Assembly: GCA_910585855.1 (NCBI GenBank)
Contig: CAJUGZ010000246.1
Location: forward strand, 1-6,506
DNA length: 6,506 bases
Reading direction: 5' to 3'
Origin: an uncultured Lachnospiraceae bacterium
GTDB taxonomy: Bacteria > Bacillota_A > Clostridia > Lachnospirales > Lachnospiraceae
Positions within the stretch are counted from its first letter, which is position 1. The number at the start of each line of letters is the position of its first letter. A program made the position numbers and the translations under genes. Shown here in pieces: positions 1 through 6,385 of this stretch. The notes beneath the pieces were generated by a model. The model saw only the letters and a program-made list of their open reading frames with translations, had not been told where the DNA came from and did not search any database.

Positions 1-163
1 ACGAGTTTCATTCGGCAGTTTTACCAGGACTCCTTCGTTAAGTTCGCGCCTATGGTGTTTAGCCCGTATGATAGGGAAGAGGATAGTTTTTGGCTGGTAA
101 TATCTTTCCTTACACCAGCTTTGTTTTAGCTGCAGTAAGGGCGAATTGCGCCCCGGTCTGTTC
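1..163. other. Left-edge region without a supported gene
   Basis: A plus-strand frame entering from the left edge ends at TAG 127-129 (42 codons, no recognised motif). A minus-strand frame is open from about 263 to the edge (about 87 codons) without ATG, GTG or TTG. A small GC-rich hairpin, GGGCG paired with CGCCC, is at 139-153. The minus frame reads quite protein-like near the edge (NEGVLVKLPNETR), so part of a gene or pseudogene cannot be excluded. Confidence 0.35.
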
Positions 164-255
164 GGTTGGATGAAGGAAAAGGCAGAAGTCCTAGAACTTC
201 TTGCTTTTTGGAAATCGGAACAGCAGGCTGCCCACCGTTTTCGAATCTGGCGTCC
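164..255 (-). repeat. Left copy of a ~90-nt inverted flanking repeat
   Basis: On the minus strand this stretch contains, in order, GGACGC (255-250), GCCTGCT (228-222), TCCAAA (212-207), a 21-nt hairpin core (203-183) and CATCCAACC (172-164). The same blocks in the same order occur on the plus strand at 6416-6505. The hairpin cores match at 17 of 21 positions. Spacings between blocks differ by 4, 5, 0 and 1 nt, so a shared protein-coding frame is not maintained. It begins five bases after the potD stop codon. Identity of the repeat family is unknown. Confidence 0.55.
182..209. terminator. Candidate terminator after potD, possibly bidirectional
   Basis: AGAAGT (184-189) pairs with ACTTCT (196-201) around a 6-base loop. 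Two further pairs (182-183 with 203-204) form past a bulged T at 202. On the plus strand TTTTT follows at 205-209. On the minus strand, the direction of potD, the stem is preceded by AAAAA and followed by a broken U-run (CCTTTTCC). It lies about 55 nt beyond the potD stop. The same hairpin is the core of the repeat at 164-255, so termination is one possible role of that repeat. Confidence 0.4.
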
Positions 256-259
256 CCAT

Positions 260-1393
260 CTAATTCAGTTCCGCCTTAAACTCCGTCCAAACCCGTTCAT
301 GCACCTCATTTGCTGCACTTCCAATTTCCATTATAAACTCCCCATCCGCAGCCTCCTCTGGCAAAGCAAGATTTTTCTGCATCTCCTCTGAAAGATAAGC
401 CACTGCCTCTCGATTCGTACAGACATATCCAATATATTCAAAACACTGAGCCGAAATCTCCGGTCGAAGAATAAAATTCAAAAAAGCCTTTCCTGCCTCC
501 TCATGAGGTGCTTGAGACGGCATAAACATAGCCATAATCCCAAATCCCAACCCTTCCTTTGGATAAACCACCTTTAAATCCGGTCTTGCCGCCAGTGCAA
601 GTGTCACCTGAGAAGTATATAAAAATCCGGCTGCTGCCTCTCCGCTGATCAAATAGTCCTGCGTATTACTGTCACTAATCAGCCTTACATTCGGTGCTAA
701 TTCCTTTAGTTTTTTCCCCATCTCTTCCAAAACATCCAAATCCGTTTCATTAAAAGACTTTCCCATCGTCTTTAACACCATTCCATTTATTACACGATAA
801 TTTCCAATCAAAGCCAAATTGTCCTCCAACGCCGGATTCCAAAGATCGCCATAACCAGTAATCTCAATCCCCACTGCCGCAGGATCATAAACAATCAGCG
901 GAATCCCTGCCCCATAAGGAATCGTATATTCATCCGCCGGATCATAAAACTGCCCTAAAAAAGCAGGATCTACATTTCCCAAATTAGAAATAGCCTCTTT
1001 ATCTAACTTCTGCACCAATCCCTCTTGTATTGCCAATTCAATAATATAGTCATCCGCAATAATGACGTCATATTCTCCGCCTTTCGCCGTTTCTAACTTA
1101 GCCAGCATATCCTCATCAAAATCAAAATTTGCATAATTAATCTTTACCCCATACTCTTCTTCAAAAGCACGCAGCACCTCCTGCGGAAACATCCCGTCCC
1201 AAGTAAAAAGATTCAATTCCCCGCCAATCTTCTCTCCTTCCTGTTTCAAAGAAGTTTCCTGTCCATTCCCCTGCAAACTCTCATTTAAAGAAGAATTTTT
1301 CTCCCCATTTCCATTTCCACATCCAACCAAAAACACCGCCGTCAAAATCGATACAACCAGACCTGCTGTCACTTTTTTCCAAAATCTTTTCAT
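260..1393 (-). CDS. potD: PotD-like substrate-binding lipoprotein of the ABC importer
   Basis: This extracellular solute-binding protein is tethered to the outer face of the membrane and delivers ligand to the PotBC-like channel. The 377-residue precursor has a basic N-terminus, a hydrophobic core (8-21) and lipobox LVGC at 22-25, giving lipidated Cys25, then a polar Gly/Asn/Ser/Glu linker to about 57. The binding domain starts at GGELNLFTWDGMFP and continues with YDVIIADDY (108-116), YTIPYGAG (156-163), VVYPKEGLGFG (275-285) and IGYVCTN (321-327), all in PotD order. By eye alignment several E. coli polyamine contacts are replaced: Asp168 by Asn198, Glu171 by Val201, Trp229 by Tyr259, Trp255 by Gly285 and Asp257 by Met287. 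Trp65, Tyr116 and Tyr323 remain. GGAGGAG at 1403-1409, 9 nt before the ATG at 1393, decides the start over an ATG at 1411 that overlaps this site. Family membership is firm; polyamine as ligand is doubtful. Confidence 0.92.
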   Translation of the reverse strand: MKRFWKKVTAGLVVSILTAVFLVGCGNGNGEKNSSLNESLQGNGQETSLKQEGEKIGGELNLFTWDGMFPQEVLRAFEEEYGVKINYANFDFDEDMLAKLETAKGGEYDVIIADDYIIELAIQEGLVQKLDKEAISNLGNVDPAFLGQFYDPADEYTIPYGAGIPLIVYDPAAVGIEITGYGDLWNPALEDNLALIGNYRVINGMVLKTMGKSFNETDLDVLEEMGKKLKELAPNVRLISDSNTQDYLISGEAAAGFLYTSQVTLALAARPDLKVVYPKEGLGFGIMAMFMPSQAPHEEAGKAFLNFILRPEISAQCFEYIGYVCTNREAVAYLSEEMQKNLALPEEAADGEFIMEIGSAANEVHERVWTEFKAELN

Positions 1394-1402
1394 TATTCTA
1401 CA

Positions 1403-1409
1403 CTCCTCC
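1403..1409 (-). promoter_or_regulatory. Ribosome binding site that decides the potD start
   Basis: GGAGGAG lies 9 nt before the ATG at 1393. The upstream in-frame ATG at 1411 directly abuts this site and has no binding site of its own. Initiation at 1393 also gives a standard lipoprotein signal peptide. Confidence 0.85.
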
Positions 1410-1461
1410 ATTTTTAAATCAAACTTACACTACTTCCTACTTATTTTATTTGCTCTATCTA

Positions 1462-2238
1462 TTATTTCTTATCCCTTCTTCGAATCAATTCACTTCCCAA
1501 AAGCACCAAAACTGTTCCGCCCAGCATAATTGTCGAAAGTGCATTTACCTCCGGGGAAACTCCATTTTTCATCTGTGTATAGATCTTAACCGGAAGTGTA
1601 TTAGTAGCCGCCCCCGTTACAAAAATACTAATTACCACATCATCAAAAGACATTGCAAAAGAAAGCAGCATACCAGAAGCAACAGCCGGAGCAATCAAAG
1701 GCAATGTTACCGTAAAAAATACCATAACTTCTCCTGCTCCCAAATCTCTTGCCGCCTCTGTAAGAGAAGGATCTAACCCAATCAAACGGCTTCGAACCAT
1801 TGTAAATACATAAGGAATACAAAAAGCAGTATGCGCCAGCACTAAAGTAGTCATTCCAAAAGGCAGCCCCAAAAACGAAAAAAACACCATAAATACCATA
1901 CCAAGTATAATCTCTGGTATCATAATCGGAAGAGTAGAAAAATAAGCAATCAGTCCTTTGCTCCTCCAAGAGATTCGTGTCATTCCAACTGCTGCCATTG
2001 TTCCGATTACCGCAGCATTGATACAACTTATTCCAGCTAAAATAAAACTGTTAAAAACTGCCTCTCTCATACTCCGATCCAAAAAAAGTTCCCGATACCA
2101 CCGAAGAGAAAAACCTTCCCAGACCGTAGAAATCTTAGAATCCTGAAATGAATAAACTACAATTACCAAAATAGGCAGATACACCACCGCTAAAATAATC
2201 CCCAGAAAAAAATTTGGAATCTTTGTCTTATTTTTCAA
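1462..2238 (-). CDS. potC: PotC-type ABC transporter permease (TTG start)
   Basis: This is the second channel-forming membrane subunit, partner of the PotB-like permease. From the TTG at 2238 it has 258 residues, close to the usual PotC length. About six hydrophobic segments are visible (11-30, 63-84, 97-122, 130-148, 180-206 and 237-252). The EAA loop EAARDLGAGEVM is at 161-172, and SFDDVVISIF at 197-206 is a typical PotC stretch. The reading frame extends 35 codons upstream to an ATG at 2343, but that extension lies inside potB and is not membrane-like or conserved. GGAGGG at 2245-2250 lies 6 nt before TTG, and TTGA overlaps the potB stop, so TTG is strongly preferred. The 68-nt gap to potD contains only the potD ribosome site and AT-rich sequence. 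Confidence 0.94.
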   Translation of the reverse strand: MKNKTKIPNFFLGIILAVVYLPILVIVVYSFQDSKISTVWEGFSLRWYRELFLDRSMREAVFNSFILAGISCINAAVIGTMAAVGMTRISWRSKGLIAYFSTLPIMIPEIILGMVFMVFFSFLGLPFGMTTLVLAHTAFCIPYVFTMVRSRLIGLDPSLTEAARDLGAGEVMVFFTVTLPLIAPAVASGMLLSFAMSFDDVVISIFVTGAATNTLPVKIYTQMKNGVSPEVNALSTIMLGGTVLVLLGSELIRRRDKK

Positions 2239-3095
2239 AATAATCCCTCCAATTCCTTTACCCCTGCTGCCTTGCGGTAAATTGCCAGCATAAGGGAAGT
2301 CAACAGCATCAGCACCACAGAAAGAGCTGCAGCAAACGGCCAATTTCTAGCTTTCATCAGTTGTTCCTGTATTAAATTTCCCACCAATACAATCTTATTT
2401 CCCCCCAGAATATCTGCTACAAAAAATAATCCCATAGAAGGGATAAATGTCAGTACTACTCCAGATAAAAATCCGGGCATAGTCAGTTTTAATGTAACGG
2501 TGATAAATGTATAAAAAGGTGATGCACCCAAATCCCTTGCTGCCTCTACAAGCGACCAATCCAGCTTTTCTGCACTAGAATAAACCGAAAGAATCATAAA
2601 AGGCAAAAGTGCATAAATCATGCCGACTACCACTGCCGGATAAGTATAAAGAAGCCGCAGCGGCTTCTCTGTTATATGAACTGCCATAAAAAACTGATCC
2701 AAAAGCCCATTGCTGCGGAAAATAATAATCCACCCATACATTCGTATCAATGCACTGGTCCAAAACGGAATCATCAAAAGCATCATCACTCTGCGTTTCC
2801 ACTGCTTCGATAATTTCGCCATAAAATAACCAAACGGATACCCCAAAAGAGCAATAAAAAACGTACAAAGCAAAGCCAGTTTCAGGGATTCTGCAAATGT
2901 ACGCAAATAAACCGGCTCAAAAATATTTCTATAATTTTCCCATGTTATTTCCTTTGTTACGCCCCAAACCTCTGCACGCTTTAAAAAACTAAGCAGAATC
3001 ATATAAGCAAGAGGCAGTACAACAAATACAATCGTATAAAAATAAAAGGGAATCACCAAAAGCCATGCCAGACCTTTTCTTTTCTCTTTTTTCAT
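2235..3095 (-). CDS. potB: PotB-type ABC transporter permease
   Basis: This integral membrane subunit forms half of the translocation channel. The 286-residue protein has six likely membrane helices (for example 11-36, 70-95, 103-125, 151-175, 208-229 and 256-273). It carries the EAA loop that docks on the ATPase, EAARDLGASPF at 184-194, continuing to the conserved Gly208. The FWTSALIRMYGW segment at 111-122 is typical of PotB. Start choice is slightly uncertain. The ATG at 3095 lies 8 nt after GGAG and shares one base with the potA stop (TGATG). The codon just before it, GTG at 3098, would give 287 residues and a 4-nt overlap, but only 5-nt spacing. Either way translation is coupled to potA. 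Its stop overlaps the start of potC, as expected for subunits made in equal amounts. Confidence 0.95.
   Translation of the reverse strand: MKKEKRKGLAWLLVIPFYFYTIVFVVLPLAYMILLSFLKRAEVWGVTKEITWENYRNIFEPVYLRTFAESLKLALLCTFFIALLGYPFGYFMAKLSKQWKRRVMMLLMIPFWTSALIRMYGWIIIFRSNGLLDQFFMAVHITEKPLRLLYTYPAVVVGMIYALLPFMILSVYSSAEKLDWSLVEAARDLGASPFYTFITVTLKLTMPGFLSGVVLTFIPSMGLFFVADILGGNKIVLVGNLIQEQLMKARNWPFAAALSVVLMLLTSLMLAIYRKAAGVKELEGLF
2245..2250 (-). promoter_or_regulatory. Ribosome binding site that decides the TTG start of potC
   Basis: GGAGGG lies within the last codons of potB, 6 nt before the TTG at 2238. It is the reason for rejecting the longer reading from 2343 and indicates both reinitiation and independent loading at the potB-potC junction. 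Confidence 0.8.
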
Positions 3096-4183
3096 CACCT
3101 ATTCTCCGTTTCTTCTACCAATACGGCATGTTCCGGTTTCCAGCAGCAATAAATCTGCTCTCCCTGCTGATAAGGTGCATCAATTCCATATCGGCTTGCC
3201 ACCAGTTCACTGCCGTCTAAAAGCCGAAGCACCATTCGAAGCATCCCTCCGGCAAACGTTTTTTCTGCTACCACAGCAAAAAGACTGTTTTCCCCTTTTT
3301 CCTTGGAAAATTCTATGACTTCACTGCGTATGGCAAGCACAAATCTGCTCCCTGCTTCTAAAATCCTTTTATCTGTATCAAAAAATCTTAAACAAACCGA
3401 TTCGCCTGCTAATTCCGCAAAAAAAATCCCGTTTTCTGCTTTCGAGATCTTCCCTTTTAAAATATTCGCACTTCCTACAAATTGTGCTACATAACTTGTT
3501 TTCGGATGATGATAGATCTCATCCGGCGTTCCTATCTGTTCAAACTTCCCGTCCCGCATAACAGCAATCCGGCTAGACATATTGATTGCCTCTTCCTGAT
3601 CGTGCGTAATATAAAGAAATGTAATACCAAGCTGTTTCTGCAGTTTTTTTAATTCCAACTGCATCTGCCGCCGAAGCTGCAGATCCAATGCCCCAAGGGG
3701 CTCATCTAAAAGAAGTACTTCAGGATTATTGACAATCGCTCTGGCTATCGCTACTCGCTGTTTCTGTCCGCCGGAAAGTTCCGAAGGCATCCGCTTTCCA
3801 TAATCACTTAATTGAATCAGTTCTAGTGCCTCTGCTACCCTATCTTGTATCTCCTTCTTTTTTGTTCGCTTTATCTTTAATCCATATGCAATATTTTCTG
3901 TTACATTCATATGCGGAAACAAAGCATAATTTTGAAACACTGTATTGACACTGCGCTTTTCTGGCGGCAGCCGATTCACACATACCCCATTGATAAAAAC
4001 CTCTCCTCTGTCCGGCATTTCTAACCCCGCAATAATCCGCAGCGTCGTCGTTTTTCCGCATCCTGAAGAACCCAAAAAAGTAATAAACTCCCCCTTTTTT
4101 ACTTTTAAACTGATTCCTCTTAAAACAGGAGTTTTTCCAAAACTTTTCTCTATCCCTTTTAGTTCCAATACTACATCTTCCAT
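3095..4183 (-). CDS. potA: PotA-type ABC transporter ATP-binding subunit
   Basis: This cytoplasmic ATPase powers import through the PotB/PotC-like permease pair. With the start chosen it has 362 residues, normal for PotA. The nucleotide-binding domain is intact: Walker A GSSGCGKT at 38-45, Q-loop Gln84 (FQNYALFPH), signature LSGGQ at 136-140, Walker B VLLLDEP at 156-162 and H-loop His194 in YITHDQEEA. Residues from about 240 to 358 form the C-terminal TOBE-like regulatory region typical of this subfamily (FVGSANILKG at its start). The frame is open 18 codons further upstream to an ATG at 4237, but that would overlap the previous gene and has no ribosome site. GGTGAG lies 9 nt before the ATG at 4183, where the family homology also begins. 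The gene overlaps potB at its stop. The ATPase family also serves Fe, phosphonate and thiamine importers, so substrate is not decided by this subunit. Confidence 0.95.
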   Translation of the reverse strand: MEDVVLELKGIEKSFGKTPVLRGISLKVKKGEFITFLGSSGCGKTTTLRIIAGLEMPDRGEVFINGVCVNRLPPEKRSVNTVFQNYALFPHMNVTENIAYGLKIKRTKKKEIQDRVAEALELIQLSDYGKRMPSELSGGQKQRVAIARAIVNNPEVLLLDEPLGALDLQLRRQMQLELKKLQKQLGITFLYITHDQEEAINMSSRIAVMRDGKFEQIGTPDEIYHHPKTSYVAQFVGSANILKGKISKAENGIFFAELAGESVCLRFFDTDKRILEAGSRFVLAIRSEVIEFSKEKGENSLFAVVAEKTFAGGMLRMVLRLLDGSELVASRYGIDAPYQQGEQIYCCWKPEHAVLVEETENR

Positions 4184-4214
4184 TGCTGATCTCTCACCAA
4201 TCTTTCTTTTTTCT

Positions 4215-4745
4215 CTACCGCAGACGAGTTCCTTCATATCGGCAAAATGTTTTTAAGCAGTTTTCCAAAGTCCGAATCCGATCCTCTAATTCCCCCTCTT
4301 CTATTACAATGTCCAAAGCAAAAGAAATATTATTCAGCATCCCATCATCTATATACTTTTTATTCCCCCGCAGATACTCCAGTTTCTTTTCGTAACTATC
4401 ACAATCTAAAAACTCAATCAGTATCTTTGTCTTATCTAATGGAACATTTTCTTCCTTTTTTTCAAATTTTTCAAAGCCAACCGCTTTTTTTGTCTGTTCC
4501 TCTTTTTCCAAACGCTGCTTCTTCTGTATATCTGAATCCTTCTGCATATCTGGATACTTCTCTGGATCTGCTTCCCCTAAAAACTGATTTAATTCCTTTG
4601 CACAAATCCTGAAATCTCCGTATAATTCCTGATAAATCACTAATTCTTCCTGTGTTTCACTATAAACAGCAACTGCAACGATTTGACACAGTTCCCCTTT
4701 CAAATGCCGATAGCGTTCGCCCGGCTGAGGTCTTCTTTCTTCCAT
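4215..4745 (-). CDS. DUF1653 domain protein with charged linker and conserved-looking C-terminal region
   Basis: The 176-residue protein has no signal peptide or membrane segment, so it is probably cytoplasmic. Residues 6-56 match the DUF1653 pattern: PQPGERYRHLKG at 6-17, AVYSETQEELVIY around 26-38, then LYGDFRICAKELNQF at 41-55. This is a small beta-rich domain of unknown biochemical role. Residues 57-105 are a Lys/Glu-rich low-complexity linker with an imperfect internal repeat (DMQKDSDIQKK, 66-76). Residues 106-176 form a second, probably helical region (ILIEFLDCDSYEKKLEYL, then LDIVIEEGELEDRI, ending CRYEGTRLR). From memory, similar tails occur on DUF1653 proteins of related Clostridia, but this was not searched. 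It lies 40 nt after citrate synthase and 31 nt before potA. Its ribosome binding site is weak (GGGA 9 nt upstream) and sits inside a hairpin arm. No specific function can be assigned. Confidence 0.88.
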   Translation of the reverse strand: MEERRPQPGERYRHLKGELCQIVAVAVYSETQEELVIYQELYGDFRICAKELNQFLGEADPEKYPDMQKDSDIQKKQRLEKEEQTKKAVGFEKFEKKEENVPLDKTKILIEFLDCDSYEKKLEYLRGNKKYIDDGMLNNISFALDIVIEEGELEDRIRTLENCLKTFCRYEGTRLR

Positions 4746-4752
4746 GGCTTCC

Positions 4753-4772
4753 CGTCCCTTCCAAAAGGGACG
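4753..4772 (-). promoter_or_regulatory. Second intergenic hairpin covering the DUF1653 gene ribosome site
   Basis: Arms CGTCCCTT and AAGGGACG pair over 8 bp with a 4-nt loop. On the minus strand the downstream arm contains AAGGGA, the best Shine-Dalgarno-like match 9 nt before the ATG at 4745. Two bases are shared with the preceding hairpin. This could limit translation of the downstream gene unless unfolded by ribosomes arriving from citrate synthase. Confidence 0.5.
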
Positions 4773-4791
4773 CTAGACAAATTGTCTAGCG
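4771..4791 (-). promoter_or_regulatory. Perfect inverted repeat spanning the citrate synthase stop codon
   Basis: Ten-base arms CGCTAGACAA and TTGTCTAGCG flank a single central base. As RNA this gives about 8 bp with a 5-nt loop. The citrate synthase stop (TAG, 4786-4788) lies within the upstream arm on the minus strand. No U-run follows, so it is more likely an mRNA-stabilising or processing structure, or a DNA-binding palindrome, than a terminator. Confidence 0.6.
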
Positions 4792-6144
4792 ATCCTCCAT
4801 TCTATGATATTCCTGTCTTTCCTGTACTGCACGATAAGCAGGACGAATAATCTTTCCTGCATTAATCAATTCCTCTACCCGATGTGCCCCCCAGCCTGCC
4901 ATACGTGCAATCGCAAAGATCGGTGTATAAAGCTGCAGCGGCAAATCCAGCATACTATACACAAATCCACTATAAAAGTCAATATTGGCACTTACTCCTT
5001 TATAGATCTTTCTCCGCTCTCCAATTACCTTTGGTGCTAGACGCTCCACTGCAGAATAAAGCTGAAATTCCTCTTCTTTCCCCTTTTCAATCGACAGACT
5101 CTCTACAAAGCGTTTAAAAATATTGGCTCTAGGATCGGAAATCGAATACACGGCATGCCCCATACCATAGATTAAACCTGCTTTATCAAACGCCTCTTTC
5201 GATAAAAGTGCATTTAAATAAGCGGTAATCTGCTCTTCATCCTTCCAATCGGTTACAACCTGCTTCATATCCTCAAACATACGGACTACCTTAATATTTG
5301 CACCGCCATGTTTCGGTCCTTTTAAAGATCCAAGAGAAGCAGCAATCGTAGAATACGTATCTGTTCCAGAAGAAGATACCACATGAGTGGTAAACGTTGA
5401 ATTATTTCCTCCTCCATGCTCTGCATGAAGCACTAATGCCACATCTAAAATCTTAGCCTCCAATGCAGTATATTTCCCATCCGGCCGAAGCAGACGCAAA
5501 ATATTTTCTGCAGTAGATAAACTTGGATCAGGCGTATGAATAATCAAACTATTTCCCTCTAAATAATGATTATACGCCTGATAACCATAAACTGACAATA
5601 ACGGAAAAGAAGCAGTCAACTGAATACACTGCCGAATCACATTTGGAATTGAGATATCATCTGCTTTTTCATCATAAGAATACAATGTCAGCACACTTCT
5701 TGCAAGTGTATTCATCATATCGGCACTCGGTGCTTTTAAAATTACATCTCTTACAAAATTAGTCGGAAGCGTTCGGTACTCTCCTAAAAGTTCCTGAAAC
5801 GATTCTAATTCCTTTTTACTTGGCAATTCTCCAAACATCAAAAGATATGCCACTTCCTCAAATCCAAACCGTTTCTCTTGAATAAATCCCTCTACGATCT
5901 GTTCAATATCATAACCACGGTAGTAAAGCTTTCCATCACACGGAATCATTTCATCATCTTCTAGTACATAAGACTGAATCTCAGAAATCTCCGTTAATCC
6001 GGCAAGTACACCCCGCCCGCTGATATCACGCAGCCCTCTCTTTACATCATACTTCCCGTACAAAGACGGATCAATCGAGCTATTTTTTTGACAGATCTCT
6101 GCCAATTCTAAAATCTTTGGTGTTACCTGTGAATATGGATTCAT
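4786..6144 (-). CDS. gltA: Citrate synthase (citrate/2-methylcitrate synthase family)
   Basis: This cytoplasmic enzyme condenses acetyl-CoA with oxaloacetate to citrate, the entry step of the TCA cycle or of its oxidative branch to 2-oxoglutarate and glutamate. The 452-residue protein shows the family landmarks. HAEHGGGN at 240-247 carries a catalytic His (probably His243), followed by the GPKHGGAN segment at 276-283. GHAVYSISDPR at 329-339 gives His330 and the oxaloacetate-binding Arg339. NIDFYSG at 387-393 supplies the catalytic Asp389, and AIARMAGW follows at 411-418. The signature is slightly atypical, with Ser334 where a Lys or Arg usually sits. The N-terminal 45 residues before the core make it somewhat longer than E. 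coli GltA. The start is fixed by AGGAGG at 6152-6157, 7 nt before ATG. It is the first gene of the probable operon. Methylcitrate synthase activity cannot be excluded from sequence. Confidence 0.96.
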   Translation of the reverse strand: MNPYSQVTPKILELAEICQKNSSIDPSLYGKYDVKRGLRDISGRGVLAGLTEISEIQSYVLEDDEMIPCDGKLYYRGYDIEQIVEGFIQEKRFGFEEVAYLLMFGELPSKKELESFQELLGEYRTLPTNFVRDVILKAPSADMMNTLARSVLTLYSYDEKADDISIPNVIRQCIQLTASFPLLSVYGYQAYNHYLEGNSLIIHTPDPSLSTAENILRLLRPDGKYTALEAKILDVALVLHAEHGGGNNSTFTTHVVSSSGTDTYSTIAASLGSLKGPKHGGANIKVVRMFEDMKQVVTDWKDEEQITAYLNALLSKEAFDKAGLIYGMGHAVYSISDPRANIFKRFVESLSIEKGKEEEFQLYSAVERLAPKVIGERRKIYKGVSANIDFYSGFVYSMLDLPLQLYTPIFAIARMAGWGAHRVEELINAGKIIRPAYRAVQERQEYHRMEDR

Positions 6145-6151
6145 ATCTACG

Positions 6152-6157
6152 CCTCCT
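6152..6157 (-). promoter_or_regulatory. Ribosome binding site of citrate synthase
   Basis: AGGAGG, a full match to the anti-Shine-Dalgarno core, lies 7 nt before the ATG at 6144. It fixes the start of the 452-residue protein and predicts strong translation of the first gene. Confidence 0.85.
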
Positions 6158-6231
6158 TTTCTCCTATTTTTCTTGTTTCATCTGCAAAAACCGCTGTAAT
6201 CAAAAACAAATTTCTGCACTTCTTTCTGATA

Positions 6232-6255
6232 ATGCACTGCCTTTTTACAGTGCAT
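6232..6255 (-). promoter_or_regulatory. Perfect 8-bp dyad at the predicted transcription start
   Basis: Arms ATGCACTG and CAGTGCAT (6248-6255 and 6232-6239) are exact reverse complements around an 8-base spacer. The dyad begins immediately downstream of the predicted start site. It could be an operator bound by a dimeric repressor, or a hairpin capping the 5' end of the mRNA. A further AGTGCA half-site on the minus strand lies at 6215-6220, which mildly favours a protein-binding role. There is no U-run after the stem, so it is not an obvious terminator. Confidence 0.5.
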
Positions 6256-6262
6256 GATTTTT

Positions 6263-6291
6263 ATTTTATCACAAATATGCCACTGAAACAA
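6263..6291 (-). promoter_or_regulatory. Probable sigma-A promoter of the citrate synthase-pot operon
   Basis: Reading on the minus strand, the -35 TTGTTT (6286-6291) and -10 TAAAAT (6263-6268, five of six consensus) are separated by 17 bases, with TG just upstream of the -10 (TGTGATAAAAT). The predicted transcription start is near 6256, giving a leader of about 110 nt. The -35 is weak (three of six), which would fit a regulated promoter. No competing promoter was recognised within the operon. Confidence 0.5.
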
Positions 6292-6385
6292 ATAAACTTT
6301 CTATGAACTTCAATAAGTCCTTTAAATAGCGAAAGAAAATCTTTAATTAGACTTTTAGAGATAAGATGATGCCGAAAAGGATTGG

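Noticed and set aside
139..150. GGGCGAATTG resembles cloning-vector polylinker sequence
   Set aside because: The match is short and is explained by a small local inverted repeat (139-153). The surrounding sequence is not vector-like.
191..259. 22-codon minus-strand frame starting ATG directly after the potD stop
   Set aside because: It starts without a ribosome site, lies fully in the repeat, and the equivalent right copy does not keep the frame.
146..391. 81-codon plus-strand frame near the left edge
   Set aside because: It runs antisense through the 3' end of potD, starts at TTG without a ribosome site, and its first part is the flanking repeat. No recognisable domain.
1394..1461. Possible separate promoter for potD in the potC-potD gap
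   Set aside because: The stretch is AT-rich, but no -35/-10 pair with acceptable spacing was found.
2239..2343. 35-codon N-terminal extension of potC from an upstream ATG
   Set aside because: It is entirely inside potB and not PotC-like. The TTG at 2238 has a strong ribosome site and the family's usual start position.
4184..4237. 18-codon N-terminal extension of potA
   Set aside because: It would overlap the DUF1653 gene, has no ribosome site and is not conserved-looking. The internal ATG has GGTGAG at good spacing.
4486..4560. Short repeated TATCTG motifs in the DUF1653 gene
   Set aside because: They are explained by the low-complexity Lys/Gln/Asp linker of the protein. Not a separate element.
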